Positions 11,500 through 24,209 of a DNA stretch of 64,000 nucleotides are shown one piece after another. Source of the DNA: Paramacrobiotus metropolitanus. Taxonomy: Eukaryota > Tardigrada > Eutardigrada > Parachela > Macrobiotidae. The translations under genes were made by a program, and so were the position numbers. The stretch covers positions 620,001 to 684,000 of the forward strand of contig NW_026570294.1 in the NCBI RefSeq assembly GCF_019649055.1, in the 5' to 3' direction. Below the pieces are notes generated by a model, which was given only the letters and a program-made list of their open reading frames with translations, did not search any database and was not told the origin of the DNA. How positions within the stretch are numbered: the first letter of the stretch is position 1; every line of letters starts with the position of its first letter.

Positions 11500-12270
11500 G
11501 GCTCTCGCTATTGTTGTGAGTTGTCTGCGGTGCAAAAAATACGGGATGTTATTATAAAGTACCACCTCCAATTACCGGCTGGGCAGGAGCATTTAACTGA
11601 TTAAGTATGCAGTAATAAATGTTACGGTGTAGTTTACAATAAGCAACTGCTAATCGAGCGCTGATGTCTTATCAAGTACAGTAGCGAGATTCCTATCAGC
11701 TTGTTAGCTTTCTTGGTGTAAACGTTTCCGAATACTCATATGATTTATCAGAGGTCGAAATGCTGCGGAGTTTGAACTTTAATCCTGAAGGCCGCATAGA
11801 ACTGAAATATTCCCATGGCGTTCATGGCGCGAAACAGCGGCATCCGATAAGTACTGCACCGCTCCGTTTGAAAATCAGTACCCGCTACTGTTAAGTTGCT
11901 ACTTTGTGTCAAACAATCGAAGTAACAAGGTGTAGCAGCTGACTGATAATACTGTACTTTCAATTTTTAATGTACATATCAAAGCGTGTTAAAAAAGCTG
12001 TATTTCGCAGCAGTACAGTTATCCCCGTATGTATGACCAGTAGAACGTCAATTTTCAAAATAAAACATTTCACAGTCCGCATAGTTCCATTCATTTCCCA
12101 AAAAAATGTTTTCTTATTTTGCAGTCAAAGGTGAATGTGCCAGAGCAATGAATCTTACCTAAAAATTATACCGAAAAAATATTGAAGTATCAGTGAAACA
12201 GAAAACCAACTGTACAAAGAAATCAATCAAATTTGCCGTGCGTGGCTCGGTTATTTTTACATGTCTTACG
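11500..12270. other. Spacer between A3 and B2
   Basis: AT-rich non-coding DNA upstream of A3 and downstream of B2. I see no gene, and the spacer motif shared by A1, A2, A4 and A5 is not evident here. Confidence 0.45.
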
Positions 12271-12277
12271 AATGCCA

Positions 12278-14504
12278 CTACCACGAGAGCTTAATGGACT
12301 GGAGAGACCGTTGAAATTTTAGCTCGCATAGAAGAGCGTGAACCGTGAAATGCGTCAACTTCTGCACGTTCAGGCGGGATAAAAAGTCGAAGTTAGTCTC
12401 GTTCGGCGCCGGAAACAAAACGTTGTTGTGTTTATTACTATCGCGCGGATCCGGCATCTGTGTTTCCGTCAAAACCTGAAAAACGAACCTGCTAAAAGAC
12501 GCTCAGGAGTTCGACTACAAAAACTTCGTGCAATACAACACGTTCACGGCTAAACAGGAATTCCGGCATCTATCTATTTGCGGTCTGGTACTCAGTGAGC
12601 CGTTTTTGGATAAATCATCAAAACTTGTTAAGTACTAGATGTATACCACTCGGTCATGCGTTCTCGACCTTCACATTGCAGCCTCGGTCATGCGGTCGAG
12701 ACCGCATGACCGAGTGCAGCAAAGAAAACATTTCAGCGAATAATAATTTAATCCAGTAAAAAAGTGAAGAAACTGACCTTAATTATACGTTTGTATCGCG
12801 AGATGTCCGACCGTTGGATCGTTTCTTGGACCCAAGTCTTGACAGCGTTTAGGTCTTCGTCCGTCGGATTCGGTAAACAGTCGTTAATCCACTCCCACAA
12901 ATCCTTCAATGTCCGAGGTCTATCAGCTCGGACGTTACCTCGGACAATTACCATCTCCAATTGGCGGCATTTGCCCGAGTCTACTAAGTTAACCGTCAGA
13001 TTGCGGATCATTAGGATTTCGCAAACGGATGCAAATGCAACTAATTCGGTATGCAACTCGGCAATAAACTCCGCAAGAACATTCTCTTTAAATCGTCCAC
13101 TATCCACATGCCAGGTTTGATTGTGGAGAATGACAGTCTGAGCGCTTCGGTAACCTTTTTCCTGCACGATGCGGTGAAAGACGGCGGCATTCATGGTTGG
13201 TAATTGGTGTTTGAAATGTATCAATCGCGGTGAGTTCGTGACGGTGACCAGTTTACTCCAGCGGTGACAGATGCTGGCGGCGTTCAGATACTCTTCGTCG
13301 GCTGATTTTTCCGCTGACAGGTATCCATACTCCAGACTGGTTCAATTGCTTATGAGAGCTGACGTCAGAAGATCATTCCAATTACTACATACAACTCGGA
13401 TTCGACACTGTTGTGAAGTATTCAGACACTGGAAGATCTCGACAGGATGCCCAAACCGCTGTTCAACTGGTCCGTATAATCAGGTTCCAACACCTCGATA
13501 TCATAAGTATTGCGGCGTTTTTTCCCGACATTATCGATCGCGGCGATATTGCGCTCATGTTTAATTTTTCGGCATTTTGCTGAAGAGCTAGTTTGACCCC
13601 CATCTTCCTACAATAATACAGGAAACTTATATTGTAAATTTGTACAACAAGCTTTTTAAAAACACCGAGCACATTCAGCACCCTAGTTTTAGTTTATTAC
13701 CATTGTGGTGTAAAAATCACCCTGTTTGACCAGTGTTGCCGAGCTGCGATCAAACGGTGCATGGATGTGGTTTCCCCGAAGAACGGTAACTATAATTCCA
13801 TGCGGAAGCCTCACTCGTACCAACGCGAAAGAATACGCAGCAAAATCACCCATCATCAAAGTGGCAGGATATCGCTTCCGTGGCTCTCCTGTCGGAAAAC
13901 TCATTTCCGCTTCCACCGCGAATATTTCCCACTTATCTGCACAGAGAACAGGTATTATGGTTAAATAAGTGCTTTTTAAACATTTACTCTAAGAATACTT
14001 CGGCGTTTATCGCATTCCGGACACCAAGAGAAAGAGTATTTTTTGCGTTGTTCTACATTACGAAACCGGATAATTTTTCATTAAACTGGTAGAAGAAGTT
14101 TCTACAATATAGAAACTTAGAAGTACATTCTTGTCTGTACCTATTGAACGTGCGTACGGCCTGCCGGTTTGGCCTTCGACGCACAGTAAGTTTCGATGTT
14201 GGCGGTGATAGATGCTGCCGAACGGGACATGGCGTATGGTCCGAGTCGGTCGACCCAGGCAGTCATTGCTTTCTGCACGGCCAAAATCAATGTGTAGCCC
14301 TTCTTCCTTGGTATCCGTGTTGCAAACCTTTCCGCACAACAGTTCGCCCGCTTCCAAAATATCCACCGTCATAAGGCTGTTACCATCGCGTCGCAGAACA
14401 CAACATAGCCGGGGAGGTCCAGGGCCATCGGGAGCTTTACATGCTATCATCTTGTGCCCGGGGTCACCGGGCCATCTGGATCCACCTGGTTGAGATTTTC
14501 GCAT
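12278..14504 (-). pseudogene. F-box family gene copy B2 (probable pseudogene)
   Basis: Four exons can be followed on the minus strand. Exon 1 starts at ATG 14504 (MRKSQPGGS) and ends after YARSIG near 14140. Exon 2 (about 13930-13690) has PRKRYPATLMMGDFAAYSF and the VTVLRGNHIHAPFDRSSATL block. Exon 3 (about 13500-12770) holds the F-box remnant (EIFQCLNTSQQCRIR) and the long C-terminal region. Exon 4 (about 12465-12278) starts at TQMPDPRD and ends SIKLSW-stop. Against B3, exon 3 lacks roughly 15 bases at the start of the F-box and carries an in-frame TGA near 13345. F-box proteins normally recruit targets to SCF ubiquitin ligases through Skp1; here the motif is damaged. Confidence 0.75.
12683..12714. 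repeat. Short hairpin, 15-bp arms
   Basis: CTCGGTCATGCGGTC (12683-12697) and its exact inverse (12700-12714) are separated by two bases. A third, imperfect copy of the arm lies at about 12649-12667. It lies in the intron between exons 3 and 4 of B2. Confidence 0.85.
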
Positions 14505-14639
14505 TGCCACTCTTAAACGGTCTGCGGTTAGCTGAAGATTTGAGCAGCTGTGCTGCAAAAGTAGGAAAGACGAAATCCCGCGCATGCGAGTAATTATATT
14601 GTAGTACTATGTAACATAGGCTTTGTTTTAAATCGACTA

Positions 14640-15240
14640 TGCCTACAGGCTACAGACTGCAGTAAGTACTGGACAACAACTACGAGTAGTGCCTAGACTG
14701 AAAATCTGGTCAGTACTGTACTCGTATTGCATTCGCCACCTGCAGCGTGGCAATGCGCGCACACCAGCCAAAAAGATGGTGCGACAGCGACAGAGTGATA
14801 ATTTTGATTTCGCAAGTAATTCCTCGGACAAAACAGGTGGACGCGCTTGCTGTACGAGCTACGCAAAGCGATATATTGAAACGGATGCCCCTTTTAAAAG
14901 AATTACGTTCGAACCACAAAAGTGGTACATCATGATCCGGAAAATGTTTCTTTCATTCCATTTCCGTCTTTTTGCATTGAGATCATGCAAGCACGGCGCA
15001 CATATCATAGCGAATGAAACTTGCCATGAAAAATTGCCTTTTACACTTTTTTTATCACCAGATTGTGGTCTGGAGCTTTGCATGCTACCGTTTTGCATGA
15101 GTGACCTCTTGACCGCTTGGACCCATCTGATTGTGAGCTCCGCATTGAGAGTGGTCAATCAGGCAAGTAAGTATAACCGTATGCGAACAGCTGGAGGAGT
15201 TCTACTCTAGTACTTGTTAATTTGCAAAGAAGGGAGACGC
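14640..15240. repeat. Duplicated region upstream of F-box genes, copy 1
   Basis: This stretch upstream of B2 is similar to 20320-20790 upstream of B3. Shared words include TTTGCATT(C/G)CAT, the GA(T/G)GTCATGC.CGCACGGCG segment and ATCGAACTACAAAAGT-like sequence. No gene is evident. It extends the duplicated unit beyond the B coding exons. Confidence 0.55.
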
Positions 15241-15713
15241 ACATTCGGTTAAGAATTAACACCTGTTACAACTTCCAGGTCCCAACCCGTAATACTTGCG
15301 CCAACGTTCTGCAGAGCGTAGTGATTCATTTATTCGTGTCACGGTGCGAACTGTTACCGGACAAGATTCTGGATACATGTTGAATTACCAACACGATAAC
15401 GCTCCACACAGTGACAAAATTATGGCTGGTAGGTAACTGCAGTTGCTATGGCTAAGTACTTGACTATGTAGTACAGTTTAGTGCTAAGCGGTCGTGCGCT
15501 CTCATGCCCAGTTTTTTGTACGCAGGTTTAAAACGTAGTGCAACATACGACAGCTGGAAGCATCCGGTTATCGTACAGTGCAATGCGCACACGCGTACAG
15601 AATGCTGGGTACGTGAGTAGCATGATAAAAAAAATATATGCACATTAACATTAAACGTACGCTACGAACATGGACAAGAGACACGAATAAACTTTCAAAC
15701 CATGTCCTGAACT

Positions 15714-16846
15714 CTAACAGACCAAATTATAACAGGAAGTATTGTACGAGTACGATCTGTTTTTGGTGTAGTAGGTATTATTATAGTTAAACGCCATACT
15801 GCAGTCGACACTCAAAGATCCCTTCCAAATACCGGTGTTTGTGGATTCGCTTAAATAATTGCCGATGACTGCCACTTCTCCCTCCCTTTTCTCCTGAATT
15901 AGATGCGGCTTCCGCTTAAGAAAGTTGCGAAACCAGGCAAACGAGCAATCGCAATGAATTTTCTTCACCTTATCCAAATCTTTTCCTTGCAATGATCCCG
16001 GTTCCCAAAACTGGTCATGTTCTGGCTTAGACATTATATACAAAATATATCCTATCTTCATCTCCAACGTTAAGCTTTCCAAGTGGGCAATATCCGTAAA
16101 CGTGTACGGCTCCAACTCTTGAATGGTGGTAAGGCCAAAGATAATCATTCGGACGTTAGGCATTCGAGAGAAATCTCGCCTCTTGACCACCAAATCTCTT
16201 CCTTGCCACACACGAAGTGATACCAAGTTGGGTACTTCACCAGCGCCGAAAATCTTTGCGGTGATCGTGGCAGTTGCACAGTGCCGTATTTGCATTTGAA
16301 TGATCTGCTGACGGATGGGATCGACGGCGTCATGATGCACAGGATCTTCAGTATCATTGCGTTCTGCTAACTCCAGCGTAATAGCTCGGTTGGGACTGGT
16401 TAAACTGACGTTTCTAGCGTACACGGCGATGGCAGTCCGCGTTCCGCCCTCCCAACAGCTCATCTCGAAATATGTCTTCGTTAGCGGACTCATATCACTC
16501 CCAGGAGGGTAACTCATGATGCAGTAGTCGTGTTTCCCATCGCCGCAGAGCATTTTCGCGTACGTACGGCATTCATCCGCAGCGAGAGTGTCCGTTCGGA
16601 AGGAATTAATAGGCGGCGCGGTCTTAATTATTTCCGCGGTGGACGCATCCGGTGCATTACAGTCGGTTTCGAACTGGATCGCGTGATCAGGGATACCTAA
16701 CAAAGAAACACGATGCCGATACTGCTGTTGTTTGATGATTTCTAGAAAACCTAATAACAGTTACAACCCCAGTGGGGTCATTAATGCGACTTACCAGCGC
16801 ACTGATGGATCAGAAATAGTACAAAACATGCTGCAGTCTTGCTCAT
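15714..16846 (-). CDS. Secreted leucine-rich-repeat protein, family A, intact copy A4
   Basis: Exon 1 (16846-16795) starts at ATG and encodes a hydrophobic signal peptide (MSKTAACFVLFLIHQCA). A 98-base phase-1 intron (16794-16697, GTAAGT...TTGTTAG) follows. Exon 2 (16696-15714) completes about 344 residues. After an N-terminal region with about five cysteines come irregular leucine-rich strands (PNLVSLRVWQGRDLVV, PNVRMIIFGLTTI, HLESLTLEMKI), then an LRRCT-like cap beginning HCDCSFAWFRNFLKRKP, and a Cys/Tyr-rich tail (NTSCYNLVC). Several N-x-S/T sites fit secretion. This is the only one of five family members with no stop, frameshift or insertion. The role is unknown; LRR ectodomains usually bind proteins. 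The architecture is clear but the LRRs are degenerate. Confidence 0.85.
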
Positions 16847-17039
16847 GGTGTGGGTTCGCTCTCAGTTATCGAAGCTGTCAACAATGAGCCGCTCACTGCG
16901 ATAAACAAACGGTATTTTGTTTTGAAGTATCGTTTTGTACAACCGAAAGGGCGGAAGCGACTGAGCGCAATAAAATTAGATTAACATTGAAGCTGCAGTT
17001 TGCTACGAGGAAGTGCTAAGTAGACTAAGTAGCTGCGAT

Positions 17040-17540
17040 TTTAATCATTCTTACTTGATCTCTTCGTGATAACATGCCAACTCAACACTTATCCGAAGTT
17101 AAAATTATGCAGACTATGGACTTCCATTCGAATTAATTGAATGCCGCTTAAAATTGGGTCTTTCCATAAAGTCTGGCATGAATAACGATTAATTAAGCGG
17201 TGCTATGTAGAGAGGCATGAGTGTGTATTTGCTGTGTTCACTGACTTGGGCGTAAAAGCTACGGACTGTACTTAAGTACTGTAATAATATTGTAATTTTT
17301 ATTAGAACAACAGCAAGACGGTATCAGCTGGTTGGCTAGATTGCCATGATAACTATCCGCACTCTGCTGCAGCAGATTGCCGGTGGGAGGCTCTATACAG
17401 AGTACGTACTGTAGGAAGAATTAACGGACCAAGTGCAAAGCAGTCACTCTACCTCAAGTCCTTGCCTGGTTCAGTTTGTTGGTTTATTCTGCTTTACGTC
17501 TACCGCGACCAGGATTACTCCTGCACGAGGCGGTAGACTA
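17040..17540. repeat. Duplicated upstream spacer of LRR genes, copy 3
   Basis: Non-coding relative of 4440-4745, 8790-9270 and 29520-30090, upstream of the intact LRR gene A4. It shares GGTATCAGCTG, GATAACTATCCGCA and CCGGTGGGAGGCTCTATACA with them. Confidence 0.72.
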
Positions 17541-17844
17541 TCACCTCAAAGAAAGTCAAAGAAATAAAAATATATAATACAGAGAGGCACAATCAGCTCC
17601 AGTTTTACAAAAGAACGAAAAGATAAATCAACAACATGTAAGAGTAAAAAGGACTGCACATTTCAACTTTCGCATGTATAACATCCGCTACCCGCATATG
17701 TAGTATGAACTCCCAAGAACGACTGCTTCCTAAATGTTACTTTGCAGTCGATTGCATAAATGAATATGCGTTGGCATAGTGAATCCTAAGATTCGTAACT
17801 ACAAATGAAAAATTGTATACAAAACAGAATAAAAAAGCTCGCCG

Positions 17845-20148
17845 TTACCACGACAGTTTGATAGACTGCATAAATTTTTTATTCCTCAGTTCATTCAACA
17901 GAGCGTGCACCGTGAACTGCGTCAGTTTCTTCACGTCCAGGCGGGAAAGGAAGTCAAAGTTCGTCTCCGTCGCGGCCGGAAACAAAACGTGATTGTACTG
18001 ATTGGTATCGCGCGGATCCGGCATCTGTGTTTTCGTTAAAACCTAAAACAACATCCTCTTACACGGCGCTCTTAGGCTCAGTTATAACAGCGCACAACTG
18101 TGCCTATGCCTCATCGATGCAGCTAGTTGCGGTTCGCAACTCATTCACCCGTTTTTTGATAAATCATCAAAAATGCAAGATGAGCATTCCAGCGAACGGT
18201 TGTTTGACCTACTAAAAAGGTGAAGAAACTGACCTTCATTATGCGTTTGTATCGCGAGATGTTCGCAAGATGAATCGTTTCTTGAACCCAGGTTTCCACT
18301 GCTTTCCGGTCGACGTCCGTCGGATTCGGGAAACTGCCGTTAATCAGATCCCACAAATCGTTCAAAGTCAGGGGCTGATCAGCTTGGATGTGACCTTGGA
18401 CAACCACCACTTCCAATTGTCGGCTTTTATTCGGTCTTAACAAATTAATCGTCAGATTGCGGATCACTAGGGCTTCACAAACGGATGCAAATGCAGCTAA
18501 TTCGGTATACAACTCGACAATAAACTCCGCGAAAACATTTTCTTCGAATCGCCCGCTATTCACGTTCCAAGTTTGATTGTGGAGAATGACGGCCTGAGCT
18601 GGTTGGTAGCCTTTTTCCTGCACGATACGCTGGAAGACGGTGGCATTCATGGTTGGTAATTTGTGTTTTGTGTTGAAATACGTCGATCGCGGAGAGTTCG
18701 TAATGGTGACCAGTTTGCTCCAGCGGTGACATATGCTAGCGGCATTAAGGTATTCCTCTTGGGCTGCTTCTTCCGCTGACAGATAGCCATATTCCAAACC
18801 CAGGTGATTAGTCAACAGAGCCGATGTCAGAATGTCGTTCCAATTACCACACACAACTCGGATTCGGCACTGCTGCGCAGTATTCAAATATTCAAAAATC
18901 TCCGTTAGGACTGTTACCGACAGTATGGCCATACCGCTTTCCAACCGTCCCGTGTAATCAGGACTCAGCGATTGCGCATCATCAGTTTTGAGGCGTTTGT
19001 TCCCGCCCTTACGAACCGCTGCCATTATGCGCTCACGTTTCCGCGTTTGGCATTTTGCTGAACAGCTGGTTTGGCCCCAATCTTTCTACGATGATGGAGG
19101 AGAGCTATACCACCAGCCTTTAGTAATACCACGCATCTTCTACGTCAAGCACCTTAGTTAATTATTTTTACCTTTGTGGTATAAAAATCGTCCCAGTCTG
19201 CCAGTGTTGCCGAGCTGTGATTAAAAGGTGCATGAATGCGATTTCCTCGGAGTACAGTGACTATAACCTCATCTGGAAGCGTCACTCGTACCAGTCCGAA
19301 AGAGTACAGAGCAAAATCGCCCATCAGCAGAGTGGCAGGATATCGTTTCCGTGGCTCCCCTAGCGTAAAACACATTTCCGCTTCCGCCGCGCACTCTTCC
19401 TTTCCATCTGCTCCGAGTACAATTGTATGATTAATAATCGCTGTATAAATGGCTGTTTACTTTAAATATATAATGTGCTAATGCAGTACTTGATTTTTTA
19501 ACTAATCGAGATTACAGAAAGTCTTAGAAAGCGAACCGCGACACCCACATTCCACTTTAATCTTATTGCAACGTGACGCTAGGTGTCGCGGGTGAATTAT
19601 TATAATTATGAACGGATTGAAAATACAAGTCAGTACTGTAATTACATAATAAAAAAGTTGTCTCAATGATTTTGTTTTCAGGGGCGTTTCATAAATTCTA
19701 CTACGAACCTTCCTAATACATACTCCTACTCGTGACTTATTGTAGTATAATATACCTAGATGCAGATTCTCGTCTTTACCTATTGAACGTGCGTACGGTC
19801 TGCCCGTTTGTCCTTTAACGCACAACAAGTTTCGATTTTGGCGGAGATAGATGCTGCCGAACGGGACCAGGCGTATGGACCGAGTTGGTCGACCCAGGCA
19901 GTCAATGGTTTTTGCACGGCCGAAATCAATGTACAGTATAGCCCTTTTCCATTGACATCGGTGTCACAGACCTTTCCGCTCAATAATTCGCCCTCAGTCA
20001 TAATATCCACCGTTGTAACGCTGTTGCCATTGCGTCTTAGAACACAACACAGCTGTGGAGATCTGCTGCCACCGTGCGATTTACATGCTATCATCTGGCG
20101 CCCGAAGTTGCCGGGCCACTTGGATCCACCATGTTGTGATTTCCGCAT
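17845..20148 (-). pseudogene. F-box family gene copy B3 (best preserved, one frame break)
   Basis: Exon 1 (ATG 20148) carries the GNSVTTVDI and PFGSIYLRQNRN blocks and ends YARSIG|GTAAAG near 19788. Exon 2 (about 19400-19170) has PRKRYPATLLMGDFALYSFG and ends at a GTAAAA donor. Exon 3 (19025-18237) holds an F-box (LTEIFEYLNTAQQCRIRVVC, about residues 40-60 of this exon) and a long C-terminal region with YLNAASICHRW, HKLPTMNATVFQRI and SGRFEENVFAEF. Exon 4 (about 18030-17845) ends QSIKLSW-stop. A short insertion in exon 1 near 19930 (extra bases in the GLHIDFG block) shifts the frame relative to B2, so without RNA evidence I call it a pseudogene; an alternative start in exon 3 could still give an F-box protein. 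Expected role: substrate adaptor of an SCF ubiquitin ligase. Confidence 0.72.
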
Positions 20149-20319
20149 TGTCAATTTCAATCTGGTAGATCACTATCAAACCGTCTGGAACCGCTGGCAG
20201 TGAACCCGTCAGGAGGGAAGATGCTTTTTTCGTAATCTGAATAAAATATATGAAAGACTGTTGCAATCCGTAGTATTATACGTCAGCGTGCTTACTTATA
20301 ATCAAGAGTATATATTCCT

Positions 20320-20790
20320 ACATAGGGGTGTAGACTGCAGAAAACGGTGCGGACTCATGAAGAGCTAACACCAGAAAGAGCTGTGCTACTAGCTTCTGGG
20401 AAAAACGGAATCCCCCACATGCGAGATAGTACCATCTTTTCTTTAAATCAACTCCCCACCGTAAGTAGGCAAGTAGTAATGTTAAAATGTTGACGGTTAA
20501 CGGATGGACTGGGTTACCAGGCAAAAATGCGGATGTTAGCATTTTTGCCGCCTGCGTACATAGAGTACGTGGCAGACGAGCTTGTTATGCTTGTGTTAAA
20601 AGAAGTGTGACGCAAGAGTACAGCTTTTTTAGAAAAAAATAGAAACAATCGAACTACAAAAGTCATACGTATTACTTGGAGATGTCCTTTGCATTCCATG
20701 ACACTGCGTTTTCGAATTGAGGTCATGCGCGCACGGCGTACTGAATATCCGCACAGAAAATTATCAGAATTTGAAACTTAACGTCTCCTT
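20320..20790. repeat. Duplicated region upstream of F-box genes, copy 2
   Basis: Counterpart of 14640-15240, upstream of B3. No gene is seen. It ends where the retrotransposon 3' region begins (about 20.8 kb). Confidence 0.5.
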
Positions 20791-20906
20791 TGGTCGCACC
20801 AGAGGACATTTGAACTCATTACACATTTACACTCGCATAATTTTAAAATGGAATTTTTATTTTTATTTCACAAAATGCGGTAACATCACAGTTTAAGAAC
20901 AAAAGA

Positions 20907-22628
20907 TCAAAAAAACAGAATTTCATTTAATGCTGCCGCTCCCTCCATTGTCCCGAGCACGGAAGCAGCGTTGCCTCGCTGAATTTCCAGCGACAATCGT
21001 TGACGGAGGTACTCATGAGAGCGAGGCTCACCCGTATGTTGTTGAAGTCGCTTGCCAATTTCTTTCACTAAACGGCTAGCTGACTTTCCCCATGGTCCAA
21101 GTGTTTCAAATGCCAGCGGTACGAAGATGTATCTGCCCTGCAGGTACAAATACAATCCCGCTTTTCTATCCTCCGCCTGAGCGGCGGCGGATCCCGCTGT
21201 AACTGAAGTGGACTTCCGGTGAGACACAGCGACAGTATCCACGCAGGTCACGTCCCATTCCAAACACGTGCCGCGTTGCCACGCGAACGTGGTGCACCCG
21301 TCCGGTCGATGATCTGACGTATGAGATGTACCTCGCGGCTCCAGTTTTGCGGGGATACCGGCTGAAACTAGCGCCCTGCACAGAATGCTGTTCAGGCCGC
21401 CGTGGCGTGCATGCCTTCCCGCAGAGAATGCACAAGACAAGCCTTGGTGACCATACACATCTACGGGCTTGTGGCATTTGGAACATGAATGTGCTTCACA
21501 GATATCTGCACCTAGTCGCAGGCCGACTGATATCTTTACGGTGTCGTCGTCCAAGCGGTTACCGATGTGTGCCGAGGGCAAGGCATTCAACCATATGCCT
21601 GCTTCCGGTGTCGACTGTGCGAGGAGACGGGCCCGGTTAATCTCATCATCGCGGAAAATGTCCAACAGTATGGATAGTGATGTGTTACACAGCGGGAGGT
21701 CCCATGCTCGTTGTGCCTTTCTCACGTTAGGCTCAGGAAGTTCTGTCAGTCGCGCCTTTGCTTTCCACAGCTCGAGAGCGGCCGAGACATTTACAGCGGG
21801 GTAACCAGGAAGCAGTAATGACATTAAGCCGGATACGGAGTGAATCGAAGCCAAAAAGGCTGGGAGAGCAAATTCTTCCGCCCGGCGTATGCCAATACCG
21901 CCTCTGCTCACTGGAAGTGTCGCCTGCCGCCAACACGGATAGTCGTCGTGAGTCGTACGTACATTGCACAGGGACTGAAAACACAGCCGCACTGCTTCAT
22001 CCAGTTGATAAAGTTGTTGCGGTTGTTTCCATGCATTGCAACAGCGGAGCATATAAATAATTTTTGGGGCTCCGAGACAGTTTTTCAGTAGGAAGAGGGC
22101 GTGGTGACGTGGCAAAAGCTCTAATCGCTCACACGCCATTTTAACCGTTGCGCACTTTTCGGCTACAGCTGGACCGATGGCGTCGTCCATAACCGGTGCA
22201 CCTAACAACAAGAAGTCTGCATTTGTCAGGATGCGTAGTTTCGGGTACATCTCATGGAAATATGCCACAACATCAGTCCGGGCTTCTTCGGTTCCGCCGG
22301 AGATATGAAGCTCGCATTTCGCCTCGTTCACCACTAAACCGATTTCACGAGCTCTCACGATGATCTCCGCAAAGGCATGTGCTACTGTCGCTGGTTTTCC
22401 GCCCATGGTTCCGTCATCCAGGAACCACGCATTTAAGACTGCCTTCAAAGACGCCACCACTGGCTGGAGTGCGAGGCAGAACAGTAACGGTCCCAGTGGG
22501 TCTCTTTGCTGCACTCCTGATTCGGATGACATAATCAACTGCTCAATGAAAAGCGATGAATGATTACCGTACGCACACTGAATGAAAGCTTTGTATTCAG
22601 GTAGGTGGCATTCCGCGGCGGCTAACAC
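20907..22628 (-). mobile_element. 5'-truncated non-LTR retrotransposon: reverse transcriptase plus restriction-like endonuclease
   Basis: An open frame of about 570 codons begins inside a reverse transcriptase. The palm motif GVQQRDPLGPLLF and the catalytic FLDDG motif are present near residues 40-75. Downstream are a thumb region (SRGGIGIRRAEEFALPAFLAS), a Cys-His cluster (CSKCHKPVDVYGHQGLSC) and a PD-(D/E)xK-like core (HRPDGCTTF..., CLEWDVTCVD). This order matches non-LTR elements that use a restriction-like endonuclease (R2/R4/NeSL-like); the clade is not resolved. The fingers domain and upstream motifs are missing, so the copy is truncated and dead, but the surviving frame has no stop, which suggests recent insertion. 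Confidence 0.85.
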
Positions 22629-22692
22629 GGCTTCTCTAGAGACGGTGTTAAAAGCGTTTTACTCTAAAAGCGTTTAAAGCGCCTTCAATTTA

Positions 22693-22738
22693 CTCGGGGT
22701 TCACTTTATGATTTTAAAATCATAAAGTGAACCCCGAG
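22693..22738. repeat. Perfect 46-base palindrome
   Basis: Positions 22693-22715 and 22716-22738 are exact inverted copies with no loop; the left half starts CTCGGGGTTCACTTTATGAT. It lies just upstream of the truncated retrotransposon and is followed by a direct repeat of GCAAAATCCGGGTA (about 22739-22774). It may mark the insertion junction. Confidence 0.95.
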
Positions 22739-22774
22739 GCAAAATCCGGGTAAATTAAAGGCAAAATCCGGGTA

Positions 22775-24205
22775 GCTTTTTCGTTCTCTCCGAGTAGGAT
22801 ATTTTTTAATGTACGGTTTATTTATGCCAGTGACCTGTCTTCCGGATGCCACTCGAATTTATGGCAAAATCATTTGTTTGTCTCCACACACAAATCTGTT
22901 GCAGCTCACCCGTGACCCGTTCAGCTACAAAGCATCAACGCACAAAAAGACAAAATGCTTACTTTTTAGATGATACGGCACAGGATACACCTTCGAAATA
23001 AATGTCAAGTACTGTATAATCTGTATATCGCCCCCATAATTACTGCAGTTCTACTTCCGCTGGGGCAGAAGTGCACTACAGATAACGTACACAGAACAGT
23101 TCGGAGTGGAAAGGTCACGAAAATTTGGGGCTACCATAACTACACCTGCAGGAGCATGTAATGTATATAATTATTGTTATGAAGATGGGGAGGAAAGATA
23201 AATTACAGCTATGACTGCTTTGCCTTACTTTAATGCTGCTTCTACGAGTATCAATAGCCTTTTTTCAAGGTTTTTGCGCTCAGTTTGTCACCAAACCGGG
23301 GGTCATCAAGTCTGGATAAAGTAGTATACATATGTACGTACTAATAATGTACGAGTATCTCCTGAATGTGATAATGGCCTATGGCTATTAATGCGCAGTA
23401 GCTACGGTATTGTTGTTGTCCATTATTGTCGCATGTTTAGTTGGCTAGTTGACTCTGTAGAGAGCATTCGTTATAATAAAGAATAAACCGCCGGTACATA
23501 CGTATATCACAGATGGCTTTCGAAACTTCTTTTGGGAATTAGGCTGTATATTGTGCTGTAAACGAACAGAGCCCTAACCACTAGCGCCTGCTTTACCGGT
23601 CAGCTGGGCAATGTCGCCCAGGCGCATATTCCCATCTACAAACTAAGTCTTATTACAACGGGTACGCTGTATGAAAATGTTGCGGCGCAACATTTGCGCT
23701 GTCGCTTATTTTTCTAAGCGTAGAAACATGAGCAATAAATTTCACATAAAATTTCTACAACATGCTATTACATTATAACTGCCTAGCCTAGTGCAAATAA
23801 ACCGATATCAAGTGTAGATATATATATATATACCATTAAGATAACCGATACCCAGTCAGCCGCCTATACAGCTTCGAAAATATCTTCAATAAGTTCTTCG
23901 TGCTACTTGGTGACACCAAGCGTCTTATCACTCTAAAACGTTGGATGATGTAATTGATATTCAACAACGTTTTCATGTGTTATGACATTCCCGTCTACAT
24001 GCATATGTACTTCCGTAAATTACAAAAAAGATCAAGCTCAGCTTGTAAAAAACTGTGTGTCAGCTTAGTAAACCGCAACTAACAATTTTAACGGTGAAGA
24101 ATTAATGCATTCGTAAGCAGAAACCAAAAAATGCGCCTGTGAAACAAATAGTATTTCAACATTTGCCATTTATGACGGTTTTTTAGTCACAGACGCCGGA
24201 CGAAC
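22775..24205. other. Spacer without recognised gene
   Basis: AT-rich DNA between the retrotransposon and copy B4. A short TA run occurs at about 23818-23832. Only short chance frames are present. Confidence 0.5.
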
Positions 24206-24209
24206 GCCA

